Origin: Aulostomus chinensis
Taxonomy: Eukaryota; Chordata; Actinopteri; Syngnathiformes; Aulostomidae
Length of the DNA: 64,000 nucleotides
Reading direction: 5' to 3'
Assembly (NCBI GenBank): GCA_037954235.1
Contig: JBBMOA010000016.1
Span: 22,133,383-22,197,382 of the forward strand
The notes beneath the pieces are model-generated. The model was not told the origin of the DNA. It ran no database searches and worked only from the letters and a program-made list of their open reading frames with translations. Positions 14,201 to 21,993 of the stretch are shown here, piece by piece (the stretch's first letter is position 1; each line of letters begins with the position of its first letter). A program made the translations under genes and the position numbers.

Positions 14201-16344
14201 GCAGCCGGGTGTTATACGAGATGGCCTGTTTTGCATCTCTAAACCTGTGACAGGAGGCTGTTAGCCTGCTCTAATGAGATTGACAGTCATCCGCGGTGAA
14301 GCCCAGGCTTGGCTGAACTGTGTTCGGCCCTCATTTTTTGAAATAGAGTGAGATGCTGCGGAGATGGAGCTCGTTTATGAAACAGGGTTAGCGGGAGTCT
14401 GCGTGTTGTGCTGGCAGACATCCTGTGACCTGGAGCGATGATGGAGCTGGATGCGCTGGCTGCATCAGTGGCATTGAAATCCAACAGTGCAGGAATACGA
14501 GAAGGGGCCAGCGGTGTCAGAAGCATTAACACAGCTGATATTACTGTTGTAGATGCTCTTCTGTTACGTCAGACATCAGATTTCTTCAGCCTTCTTTTAT
14601 TTGTATGACTCATGTCATTAAAGTGCTACTTCCCCAAATATCTTCATTTGAGTGTAACTTTTTTACTGTTAGATGACTTGAATTCCTGTCCGTGGGCCAG
14701 AACGCTCCTCAAAACGTGTGAACTATGGAAAAGATCTGACCATGCAGAGTCTAGTTACAACAGTTTTTCGTTCAGTGGTGACATATCAGACATGGCTGCC
14801 TCATCATGGTAACGCCGTAACTCATCACCAAGGTCTGAAAGTATTTCTGACGAAATCAGAGATGGATCCGGAACAGTACGGCTAAATGCAAGACGGCTTA
14901 TCGTGTCCTGTTCCTGTTCCTGAAATTGAATGTGTTCTTCCTCGACCCCTACTAACATCCCTCCCTCATGTTTGGAAATCGTTTAATTGAAGTTTCTCAA
15001 ATTCGAAGTAAAGTCATTATTTAACTTATCAGTGCTACATCTGTCATATATTCAGATTTATTCAAGCAAGTCATCACAATGGCAGAATTAACTGTACAAC
15101 AACGAGATTTGAATCGTGCTAAAGGTCAGACATGACTGTCGTAAAAACATGATTGGAGAAATTGCCTGTGTGTTTGTGAATGAGGGACAAATCCTCGTCA
15201 ATAAATGTGAAAGAATTGAAATTCTATGGTGCTATTTTATGTCATTAGCCTCAATTCTTAAATGACAAATCTCCCCATTTTGTCTCCTGGTGTTGAATCT
15301 TATTGACTATTGTTGTGGTGCATGTGGCTGGAGGCTAGTGAAATAAATTAGATCCATGTGGCTTCTCCCTGAGGCACAGGGTGATAAAGTAACACATGTT
15401 GACATGAATAAACATGAGGCTTTTATGTTTGTTCTACAGTGTCATGCTTGACCTGATGCTACATAGATGATCGAGATTATCATGTTATGTTCAGGATCAG
15501 AGTGTTTAGTGGTAAATCAATATGGGGACTTCAATCCAGTTTGACTGAAGCAAAAAAAACGACAACAACAATGATAAAAAAAAAAAATCTGTTGCAGTGA
15601 TTCGATAACATGAGTTTATTGAATTTTGGAACAGATTCTCAAGTAAAGAATAGTCCCACATGTTTTTGTTAAAGTACACATGCTTTTGTCACCTCTCAAT
15701 CTACGTATCGGCCTAAATATAATGAGCTTGAGTGATGCTTTGTTTTCTACCTCTGTTTTGCCTGTGAGGGGCTGCAGGAAGCTGTTTCAGACATCTGCTC
15801 TTACCACTAGCAGCTCTGCAACCACGTTAAAGTCACTGTTGGGAAGGTACCGGCAGGTTTTACACCACTGCTCTCTTGAGCGTGATGGTGGATTGTTATT
15901 CAGGAGCCGCCATGTGCCGTATTCCTAATAAACAACAGCCCTTGTTAATTAAAATCCAACGATCAGGCTCCAGAAGTGTGAGATTGAAATTGAGCGATTG
16001 CCCCACATACCAGCCCCGTCCCACATCCTGCTGCCTGGATTGCCTGGAGACTCAATCCAGCCTCGGCTTGGCTATTTCCACGCCATCGATTCTGTCATCT
16101 ATACACATGATGGATATCCCCCTAACAAGCAGACTCTGATCCACTGCCCTGGCTTCTCTCTGAGTGTTGCTTCGAGTATCTAAATCATACCTAAAGGTAA
16201 ATAGATTAGACAATAATCTTGTATTGATGTCCGGTTCATCAGATACTGGATCACGGCTAATAAGGCTGCTGGGCCTCTGGAGGTTTCTCTACCGGAGAAA
16301 CATTCCAGTGTACTGATCAACTTGCCGTGTTTGGTGTTCGATCC

Positions 16345-16407
<63 letters not shown>

Positions 16408-18674
16408 GTTTGCTCATCTGACTTGCTTGATTCTTTTTCCTCACGTTTTAGCAACCCAACACAACTGGCTTTAATCGCCCTTCATCGATTTGAAATCTGT
16501 TTCATTTCCACCCTCAGGGAATCTCTGCAGCCATCCTTTCTAAGTGCACGAGAGACGGAGGATTTATACCTGTCAATAAAAACCTTTGGTAAGTGCTTCC
16601 TGACCCTCTAAATCCAGCCACTTTTCTCACAAAAGAAAGGATGGGTTTTCCAACTGGCACAAATCATGGCCGCTAAAACACACGTTTACTTACCTCTAAT
16701 GACAGCCAGGATTGTAAATAATCACCCAGGCTGTCAGAAGTGTGAGGTGGAGCGGTTATACATCCTCCTAACATGATCACTCTTCCTTACGACCCACAAA
16801 AAATGAAAAAATAAAAAGAGACTGTATCCTCCCTGCTGGCAGCACTGGCAACATATTTTACCACTGTGATGGAACAAAATCAGGCTCTGGGAAATGCATC
16901 TATATATTAAACCACGGTGCAGTTCCCAAACTAGCATTTGTCGTTTTCGAAAAACAAGGCATCGTGATAAAAGGATTTTACATGAAATAAGGCACAATTA
17001 CTAGCCCAGACGTACTTTACGACTTCCACTTCCCCCTTAATATGATGTGATCTTTTAACGTTGCAGCAGGAAGAATGCATTTCATCTGTGATGTGTAAGC
17101 AAATTCTTCCTGATGCTCCACAGGGGCCACCACTAAAGCTGCGCTCATCACTCGCCATTACCTGCCTGGCTTTTACAGGCAGTTCATCATGCACACAGGT
17201 TATTGAGCTCTTGAGTACGAGTCCCTGCCTGGATGTCTAGAAGTAATTAACTCTCGGCTAAGAGTACTTTTTGGCCCCACTTCAGCTTAGATTAAAAAAA
17301 AATAAAAAAAAATAAATAAAAACCAGCACACAGCAAGGAGGCTCTGGGAGGCAGCCATTTTGCATTAGATGATATTACATCAAACATTCTTGCACTTAGG
17401 AACAGACAGCGACATGGATGGCTGGCATGACTCCACGGGGCACGTGCCAGGAGCCGCTGCAGATGCTTCATAGCATTCCAGCTAACTGTCCCGCTGCTCA
17501 AGACCCCGGGGTGTTATTTATCTGCAGATGGATTGATAGGCTCGGTTTTAACACCCTTGTTCACACGAGTCTGCTCACATTTTAGTGATGCCCGGATGTA
17601 CAGAGTAAAATGTTGCAGCAAAGTCTCTCGGCTGGTGTGTGTCTCCAGGTCATTGTCCTATGTGGCGTGTATGGGATGTTTCTCCTTCCTGTTGCTGGGA
17701 GCCATGTACGTCATCTCTGATATCAAAGGCTGGTGGGATGGACAGCCTTTCATATATCCAGGTACCGACCATGGCCAAAAGCCACAAGCAGCCCCCCCCC
17801 CCCCCCCCCAACTCTATGGAGCATTTCTAGCATCTTTCAGCTTTGGTTTCACTGTCATGATATATCATTAAAATCTGTCTTTTACAAGATTTTTTTTCAC
17901 ATCAGCAGTATCATGCTGCTGTAGGGATAAATCTAAATATCATTTATACCTAAAGGAGAAGTGTTTTTACTCTTCCTTTTACTCTCCAAGCTAGAAATGT
18001 TTTGCTCTGAGGACAGAACATGCATTGCTCTGATGGTTTGTTTTTTAATTTGTTCCCTGAATGTTCTTCCGCAAGGAAGGTTCATCTTCTCTATATTGTC
18101 AAAAAACATTCAGAAAAATCTAAAAATGTTGATTGAGGCATCAGGTAGAAGAAGAAGACAGAAGAGGAGTAAAGCTCTTCACGGTGACTTTGAAGTCGCA
18201 CGTTTGTGGTGTAGTTTGTTCATAGAACAACATCAGCTTGGTATTTCTAGACATTTTTCTTCAAAAAACATACAAGTGGTATACATCTGTGCAAATTATC
18301 GTGCTGAACGAAAATTGTAAATCTTCTAAACTTGGCTTTAAGTTTTTGTCCTCAATAATTCAAAAAGTTGAAATTCAAAGTAAAAAAAAAAAAGGCTTTG
18401 TTTGAGGGAACCTAAGATGACACTAACTTCCTGGTTGGCACCGCAGTACTCAATACTAATGCATGTTTCTCCTCTCTCCTATCCTCCCTCAGGGATGAAC
18501 TCCATTTTTGTGTATGTTGGTCACTCTCTCCTGGGCTTCTATTTCCCATTCAGCTGGGAGCTAAGCCACCAGGAGAGCCACTGGGAGTTGCTCCTCCAAA
18601 GCCTGTGGGGGACAACGCTGTGGCTGATCATAGCCTACTTGCTCTACAGGAAGAAGTTCTTCCTCAAAATATAA
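13..18674 (+). CDS. hgsnat: HGSNAT, heparan-alpha-glucosaminide N-acetyltransferase (3' part, 12 exons)
   Basis: A multi-pass lysosomal membrane enzyme that moves acetyl groups from cytosolic acetyl-CoA to terminal glucosamine of heparan sulfate in the lysosome lumen. Coding exons seen: 13-89, 3972-4048, 5658-5688, 6453-6613, 8883-8995, 10208-10329, 10854-10977, 11082-11168, 13538-13615, 16518-16588, 17649-17761, 18493-18674. Joined in phase they give 411 residues ending at TAA 18672-18674. Recognised by family landmarks in order: [84 protein letters not shown], and a C-terminal YRKKFFLKI tail. The histidine of QHAPWNG is my candidate for the acetyl-carrying residue, from family knowledge. 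Human HGSNAT is about 635-663 residues, so roughly the N-terminal third (signal and lumenal region) lies left of the window. Several hydrophobic segments are visible. No frameshift or stop interrupts the joined frame. Confidence 0.96.
695..1120 (-). mobile_element. SINE-like retroposon copy A with 12-bp target duplication
   Basis: The element reads on the minus strand. A tRNA-like head lies near 1108 (A-box-like GTACAGTGGTCAGCAC; B-box-like GGTTCTGGGTTGGAG), followed by a body containing TGGGATAGGCTCCAG and a (GGAT)n tail. On the plus strand the tail is the (CATC)n run at about 706-766. The direct repeat GTTCAAGGAACA occurs at 695-706 and again at 1109-1120, just outside the element, as expected from target-primed insertion. 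The sequence type is abundant in teleost genomes. I do not assign a named family. Confidence 0.82.
3113..3180. repeat. (TG)n(AG)n compound microsatellite
   Basis: An alternating TG tract with one TC interruption passes directly into a pure AG tract. Confidence 0.97.
3972..4048 (+). CDS. hgsnat: HGSNAT exon with QHAPWN motif
   Basis: Flanked by CTAG and GTTAAG. It encodes [15 protein letters not shown] followed by [10 protein letters not shown], the first conserved membrane segment and the histidine-containing lumenal loop. Confidence 0.93.
4049..5657 (+). other. HGSNAT intron
   Basis: Contains a CAGAAT-tailed dispersed repeat (from 4601) and no supportable gene. Confidence 0.8.
4601..4690. 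repeat. CAGAAT-repeat retroposon tail
   Basis: Six tandem ATCAGA hexamers run into AATCCTTTATTAATCCC and TTGTGGGAAATTG. This hexamer plus 'TTTATTgATCCC' junction recurs through teleost genomes as the 3' end of a retroposon. Only the tail is evident here. Confidence 0.65.
5658..5688 (+). CDS. hgsnat: HGSNAT 31-bp micro-exon
   Basis: A very short exon between TTGCAG and GTAAGT that encodes [11 protein letters not shown] across both junctions. It is needed to keep frame between its neighbours and matches the family motif VADLVFPW. Confidence 0.92.
5689..6452 (+). other. HGSNAT intron, featureless
   Basis: I see no gene, repeat or regulatory element that can be supported. Confidence 0.7.
6453..6613 (+). 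CDS. hgsnat: HGSNAT exon
   Basis: Acceptor GAAG, donor GTAGGT. It encodes [13 protein letters not shown], a basic cytosolic loop ([12 protein letters not shown]), then a second membrane segment ending NYSPRDGP. Confidence 0.92.
6614..8882 (+). other. HGSNAT intron with (CA)28
   Basis: Contains a (CA)n microsatellite at 8181-8236. The open frames here have no family resemblance. Confidence 0.8.
8181..8236. repeat. (CA)28 microsatellite
   Basis: Pure CA dinucleotide tract. Confidence 0.98.
8883..8995 (+). CDS. hgsnat: HGSNAT exon with [10 protein letters not shown]
   Basis: Acceptor TTGCAG, donor GTGAGC. It encodes [19 protein letters not shown] and a variable loop, matching the conserved IPGVLQRLG block of the family. 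Confidence 0.93.
8996..10207 (+). other. HGSNAT intron with dispersed repeat
   Basis: Around 9640-9730 is a sequence whose reverse complement resembles 18150-18245 (shared core GAAGTCGCACGTTTG). Otherwise nothing supportable. Confidence 0.6.
9640..9730 (-). repeat. Dispersed repeat, partner of 18150-18245
   Basis: The reverse complement shares GAAGTCGCACGTTTG, the following GGTGTAGTTGGG-type segment, and an upstream AGAAGAAG tract with the copy in the last HGSNAT intron. The two copies are in opposite orientation. The family was not identified. Confidence 0.5.
10208..10329 (+). CDS. hgsnat: HGSNAT exon
   Basis: Acceptor TTGCAG, donor GTACGT. It encodes a tryptophan-rich membrane segment ([16 protein letters not shown]) and [10 protein letters not shown], as in the mammalian protein. 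Confidence 0.92.
10330..10853 (+). other. HGSNAT intron, featureless
   Basis: An open frame runs through from the upstream exon but has no conserved residues beyond the donor at 10330. Nothing else seen. Confidence 0.7.
10854..10977 (+). CDS. hgsnat: HGSNAT exon with [14 protein letters not shown]
   Basis: Acceptor ATTAG, donor GTAAGA. It encodes [13 protein letters not shown] then [14 protein letters not shown], one of the most conserved stretches of HGSNAT, including an N-glycosylation sequon (NCT). Confidence 0.94.
11082..11168 (+). CDS. hgsnat: HGSNAT exon with [11 protein letters not shown]
   Basis: Acceptor TTCAG, donor GTAAGA. It encodes [16 protein letters not shown] and [13 protein letters not shown], a conserved membrane segment. 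Confidence 0.93.
11169..13537 (+). other. HGSNAT intron, featureless
   Basis: AT-rich, with a short ATATATAC/ATGC tract at about 12727-12755. The 132-residue frames here show no recognisable protein. Confidence 0.7.
13538..13615 (+). CDS. hgsnat: HGSNAT exon
   Basis: Acceptor CACAG, donor GTAGGT. It encodes [16 protein letters not shown] and [10 protein letters not shown], in phase 0 at both ends, matching AGKILLYYK of the human protein. Confidence 0.91.
13616..16517 (+). other. HGSNAT intron with (TG)n
   Basis: Contains a TG microsatellite at 16351-16409. No other element can be supported. Confidence 0.75.
16351..16409. repeat. (TG)n microsatellite
   Basis: Nearly pure TG tract with one C interruption near its end. 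Confidence 0.97.
16518..16588 (+). CDS. hgsnat: HGSNAT exon
   Basis: Acceptor CTCAG, donor GTAAGT. It encodes [15 protein letters not shown] followed by FIPVNKNLW, a highly conserved lumenal motif. Confidence 0.92.
16589..17648 (+). other. HGSNAT intron, featureless
   Basis: No repeat or gene recognised. Confidence 0.65.
17649..17761 (+). CDS. hgsnat: HGSNAT exon
   Basis: Acceptor TCCAG, donor GTACCG. It encodes [17 protein letters not shown], a membrane helix, then [15 protein letters not shown] as in the human family member. Confidence 0.92.
17762..18492 (+). other. HGSNAT last intron: C18 run and dispersed repeat
   Basis: Has an 18-base C run at 17792-17809 and the inverted partner (18150-18245) of the 9640-9730 repeat. 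Confidence 0.65.
18493..18674 (+). CDS. hgsnat: HGSNAT terminal coding exon
   Basis: Acceptor CTCAG. It encodes [19 protein letters not shown], a last membrane helix and the basic tail [11 protein letters not shown], ending in TAA at 18672-18674. The tail matches human YILYRKKIFWKI closely. Confidence 0.95.
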
Positions 18675-18768
18675 AACACAAAGAGTGTCTTCTCATTGAA
18701 AACAGCGTCAAGTATTCTTATTATATGTGATTTATGTTGATACAAGATCAAGATCTTCCACAACAGAA

Positions 18769-19040
18769 GAAAATACGTTCCATCCATCCATCCATTTCCT
18801 ATACTGCTTATTCGCTTAGGGTTGTGGAGCCTATCCCAGCTGACACTGGGCGAGAGGCGGGGTTCACCCTGGACGGGTCACCAGTCAGTGGCAGGGCCAT
18901 CAGGAGCAATCAGGGATTTAGCATCTTGCTCAAGGACACTTCAATATGGTCACCAGGGGAAGTGGGGAACGAACCAGTGACCCTTCGGTGGCTGGATGGC
19001 CATTCAACCTCTGAGCCATGCCACCTCGAAAATACATTCC
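18769..19040 (-). mobile_element. SINE-like retroposon copy B (mosaic head) in HGSNAT 3' UTR
   Basis: On the minus strand a tRNA-like head (A-box-like TGGCTCAGAGGTTGA; B-box-like GGTTCGTTCCCC) joins the same body and (GGAT)n tail seen in copies A, C and D. The join lies near 18895. The direct repeats GAAAATACGTTCC (18769-18781) and GAAAATACATTCC (19028-19040), with one mismatch, flank it as a target duplication. Its head differs clearly from that of copies A, C and D. Confidence 0.8.
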
Positions 19041-19077
19041 TTTTTTTTAATATTCTTAAAAGCAACATCCAGTTTTA

Positions 19078-19083
19078 AATAAA
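19078..19083 (+). terminator. hgsnat: HGSNAT poly(A) signal AATAAA
   Basis: First canonical hexamer downstream of the HGSNAT stop codon, about 400 bases away and 37 bases beyond the SINE target duplication. TG-rich sequence follows. Confidence 0.65.
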
Positions 19084-19262
19084 GATGTCTGATCTATTGT
19101 CTGCTTTTGGCAGCTGAACATTTATTTGGTGTCTCTTGTTTTGTGTCTTGGCTAGACTGATTAAATCAAATACACTGAGGTGCTACTTAACAAATTAGAC
19201 CAAGTGATTCCACTACACACCAGGCCGGTCATTAAGAATCGGTTGCCATGGCCACTCCTCTT

Positions 19263-19283
19263 TGTGTGCGTGTGTGTGCGTGC

Positions 19284-19331
<48 letters not shown>

Positions 19332-19352
19332 ATGTGTGTGTGTGTGTGTGTG
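19263..19352. repeat. (TG)n microsatellite with CG interruptions
   Basis: About 90 bases of alternating purine-pyrimidine TG/CG, a sequence type able to form Z-DNA. Confidence 0.97.
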
Positions 19353-19797
19353 CATGCACCCAGTGTAGGTACCATCTGCTGTCCTACTGACGGTACTTTA
19401 ACAGGGGTCAAGATACCCTGCTCACAAAGGAGTATCATTAATGGGGCCGACACCTCTTGAACTCATTCTGTTGGAAAATCTGGGAAATTACTCAAAACCA
19501 CTTCATCAGAGACAAAACCCCCTCAAAGAGCTTCAGTCCATGACATCTTGTCCGACTTTTTCATAATGCTTTCACGCCGCTGACAATCTAGCTGTGTGAC
19601 TCCTCTACAGATGTTGAGACAGGTGGTGTGTGCATCATAAAATGACCATCTAGTTGATGAAAAGGCGCAGCATTGCTCTCTTCCGTCTGCAGGAATCGTC
19701 TCATGAGCACGGCGTAAACGAGGCTGACTTTCAAACATGGTGGAGAGGTGTGGTATGAGCCTAGCAAGAGCACATTAAATTAAGGACAGATTCATCA

Positions 19798-19814
19798 TAG
19801 CGCCACCTGGTGGA
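19798..19814 (-). promoter_or_regulatory. CTCF-like motif 1
   Basis: The minus strand reads TCCACCAGGTGGCGCTA, close to the vertebrate CTCF core CCASYAGRKGGCRS. Motif match only. 'AGCGCCACCT' is also common in fish repeats. Confidence 0.45.
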
Positions 19815-19972
19815 GACTGGATACTACTTTGTTTTAACCTTTATGTCCTCTTCATAGTTACATTGCCATAGAATAAGAAACTGTTGTAACTGGACCTCAC
19901 ATGGTCATATCATTTACCACCTGATGAGAGTCCCAACCTGAAGACGTCTAAAAGCTGATTTACTGTAAGTTA

Positions 19973-19988
19973 TAGCGCCACCTCCTGG
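19973..19988 (-). promoter_or_regulatory. CTCF-like motif 2
   Basis: The minus strand reads CCAGGAGGTGGCGCTA, in the same orientation as motif 1 about 175 bases away, with one off-consensus base in the core. Confidence 0.35.
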
Positions 19989-21234
19989 ATACAGGAAGTA
20001 AGCTGGATGTAGGAAACATAAATTCCATTAAAATTACAGTCTATTGTCTTTGACGTACAGTAAGTCTCCAGCACCACCTTTTTATACAAAATACGAATAT
20101 CATCAGGTTTCAGCTCCCTCTTGCTTTACAGAGCAGTCACACCTGTGCGAGTTTCAAGGGTCCACTCTTTGCAGCTTGCGGTTTTAATTAGGGCCCAAGT
20201 ATTTAAGTGCCAGAGGCCAAAAGTTCACCTTGGCAGAGGTATGCTGTCTCTGAGTGCTTTCTAGTATTCTCAGTGCTTCTAAATGAGATGGAAGCATTTA
20301 TGCTGACTCATCTGGTGAGTTTACAGTAAATCAAATGATTACATGAATCAAAATAATATTATCCAGACTGCAGTGGTGCGAAATACTTTTATACTTCATT
20401 GTAAATATCTGATAAACACATCCTGCAGTTCTCTGAACTTTTGCAGAACTGCTTCTATGAAACCATCATGGTTTACCATGTTGTTGCACCACCACATTTC
20501 CATGTTCTTATTGATCCTCGCCGACCATATGTCTCAGGATACCTATAGTCTGTCATATGGAAACTTTATCCCAGATACAATGTTCTCATGCAGACCGCCC
20601 AGACTCTTATAATGATCCATTTTATCTCCCTTGATAGAGTGATCAGGATTACGTTGGTCCCCCTTGCCAGTGTAAGTGGAATCTTTGAACAGTATCAGAT
20701 TTATAAGAAACATTCATCCCAGATCAGATCTGATATCTATTCTTGGAAGTCTTGAATAACAACTTGAAATGTATTAGAATAAATTGGCACTATGAAAAAC
20801 ATTATGATGGCTGCTCTGAGTGTGTTTACATGCAGACACCTGGCATGATCATAGGAACAATAATTGGATTTTCTTGTGCAGTCTTTTGTCATTTCACATT
20901 TAAAATAAGAGTTTTCCCATGAGTTACGCTCAATACATATGGATTAAACCAGAAAGGGGAGACGCAGATAGAAAAAGAATGTTGGTGACGTGTTTTTTTC
21001 CACTCAGTGGAAGTTAGCGGAGCTCCTGAGAAGCCCTGACGTCCCCTCTGCAGCTCACTAAGCTCCAGTGGTTTTGCTCCATGCAGACATTGATTGGAGA
21101 GCGATTGCTGAGAGTGAGTGACTGGTGTCCTGCCCCGAGGCTGCAGCAATGCATCACTCCTCACTATCCTGCTGTCACACACTAGATCCTACACTTTAAC
21201 ACAGCCTTCACACTTGGACACACGCATACATATA

Positions 21235-21235
<1 letters not shown>

Positions 21236-21279
<44 letters not shown>
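21236..21279. repeat. (AC)n microsatellite
   Basis: Pure AC tract upstream of the RET first exon. Confidence 0.97.
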
Positions 21280-21281
<2 letters not shown>

Positions 21282-21640
21282 CTGAGATGTTCTCACACAC
21301 TTGGACACACAGCGGATCTGGTGTTCAGGTGAGAAGACAAGCACTTTGCAGGCATCTTTTAATGACGTTTAGGGATGTTCTCAACTGACATTTCTGTTTT
21401 GAATCTAATAAGTTAATGAATTTCACTGATTCTACTAAACAGATATAAAATAGACAGATTTCAAAATAAAATAATTGAAATGATAAACAAGCGAACCAGA
21501 CACCTTTTAAAACAGCCCCTGTACCTGTAAAACCATCACACATTTAATGATAATTGTTATTCATTTTCCCCCCCGTTGGGTGTTAATGAGATGGCTGACC
21601 TGCTGTTAAATTATGCTCTTAAATTTCCTGTAGGTGCTGA

Positions 21641-21926
21641 GCTGCCTGCTGCTGCGGAAGCAGCGGGGCAGTGAGTAGTGAGGCAGTGAACCCCCCCCCC
21701 CCCCCCTGCAGCCAGCAGCCAGTCAACCAGCAGCCGCAGCCGCTGGAGCCGCGTACAGCAGCCGCTCGACGGGACAGTGAGGACTTCACCCGCCTGCTGC
21801 AAAGGACACTCTTGTTTACGCACCGTCTGCTTTTATTTCATCAGCTTTTTTTTTTTTTTTTGTCAATTGAGTTTTTTGGGGGAATTTGCATTTGCATTCA
21901 TAAACTTTCACTTATGGTTCGCGAAT
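21641..21926 (+). promoter_or_regulatory. ret: RET 5' leader / proximal promoter (inferred)
   Basis: GC-rich stretch with a C16 run (21691-21706) and CAGCAGCC-type repeats, in contrast with AT-rich sequence on both sides. No TATA box is evident. An out-of-frame ATG at 21914 lies 13 bases before the chosen start. The transcription start cannot be placed from sequence. Confidence 0.4.
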
Positions 21927-21993
21927 ATGGGCTCAAGTTGTGGTTTCTCTCGGGGAAACATCGCTGCGGTGGTGGTGTTTCTGCTGGTGGAAG
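21927..21993 (+). CDS. ret: RET exon 1 (signal peptide)
   Basis: Encodes MGSSCGFSRGNIAAVVVFLL-type signal sequence, residues 1-22, then donor GTAAGA. The frame stays open upstream without an in-frame ATG, so 21927 is the first usable start. It joins exon 2 through a split glycine codon. Confidence 0.85.

Larger units (their letters stand above)
18675..19100 (+). other. hgsnat: HGSNAT 3' UTR (inferred)
   Basis: Lies between the TAA and an AATAAA at 19078-19083. Most of this stretch is a SINE-like insertion (copy B), so a large share of the mature 3' UTR would be repeat-derived. The boundary is inferred from the poly(A) signal. Confidence 0.6.
19101..21640. other. HGSNAT-RET intergenic region
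   Basis: Holds a TG/CG microsatellite (19263-19352), two CTCF-like motifs (19798-19814, 19973-19988) and an AC microsatellite (21236-21279). No coding sequence is recognised. Confidence 0.75.

Noticed and set aside
16327..16611. Frame beginning in the TG repeat and running into an HGSNAT exon
   Set aside because: The polyvaline-cysteine start is microsatellite. Over the exon it reads a frame different from the one that matches HGSNAT.
19161..19460. His-Thr and Cys-Val repeat proteins on both strands
   Set aside because: Translations of the (TG)n microsatellite.
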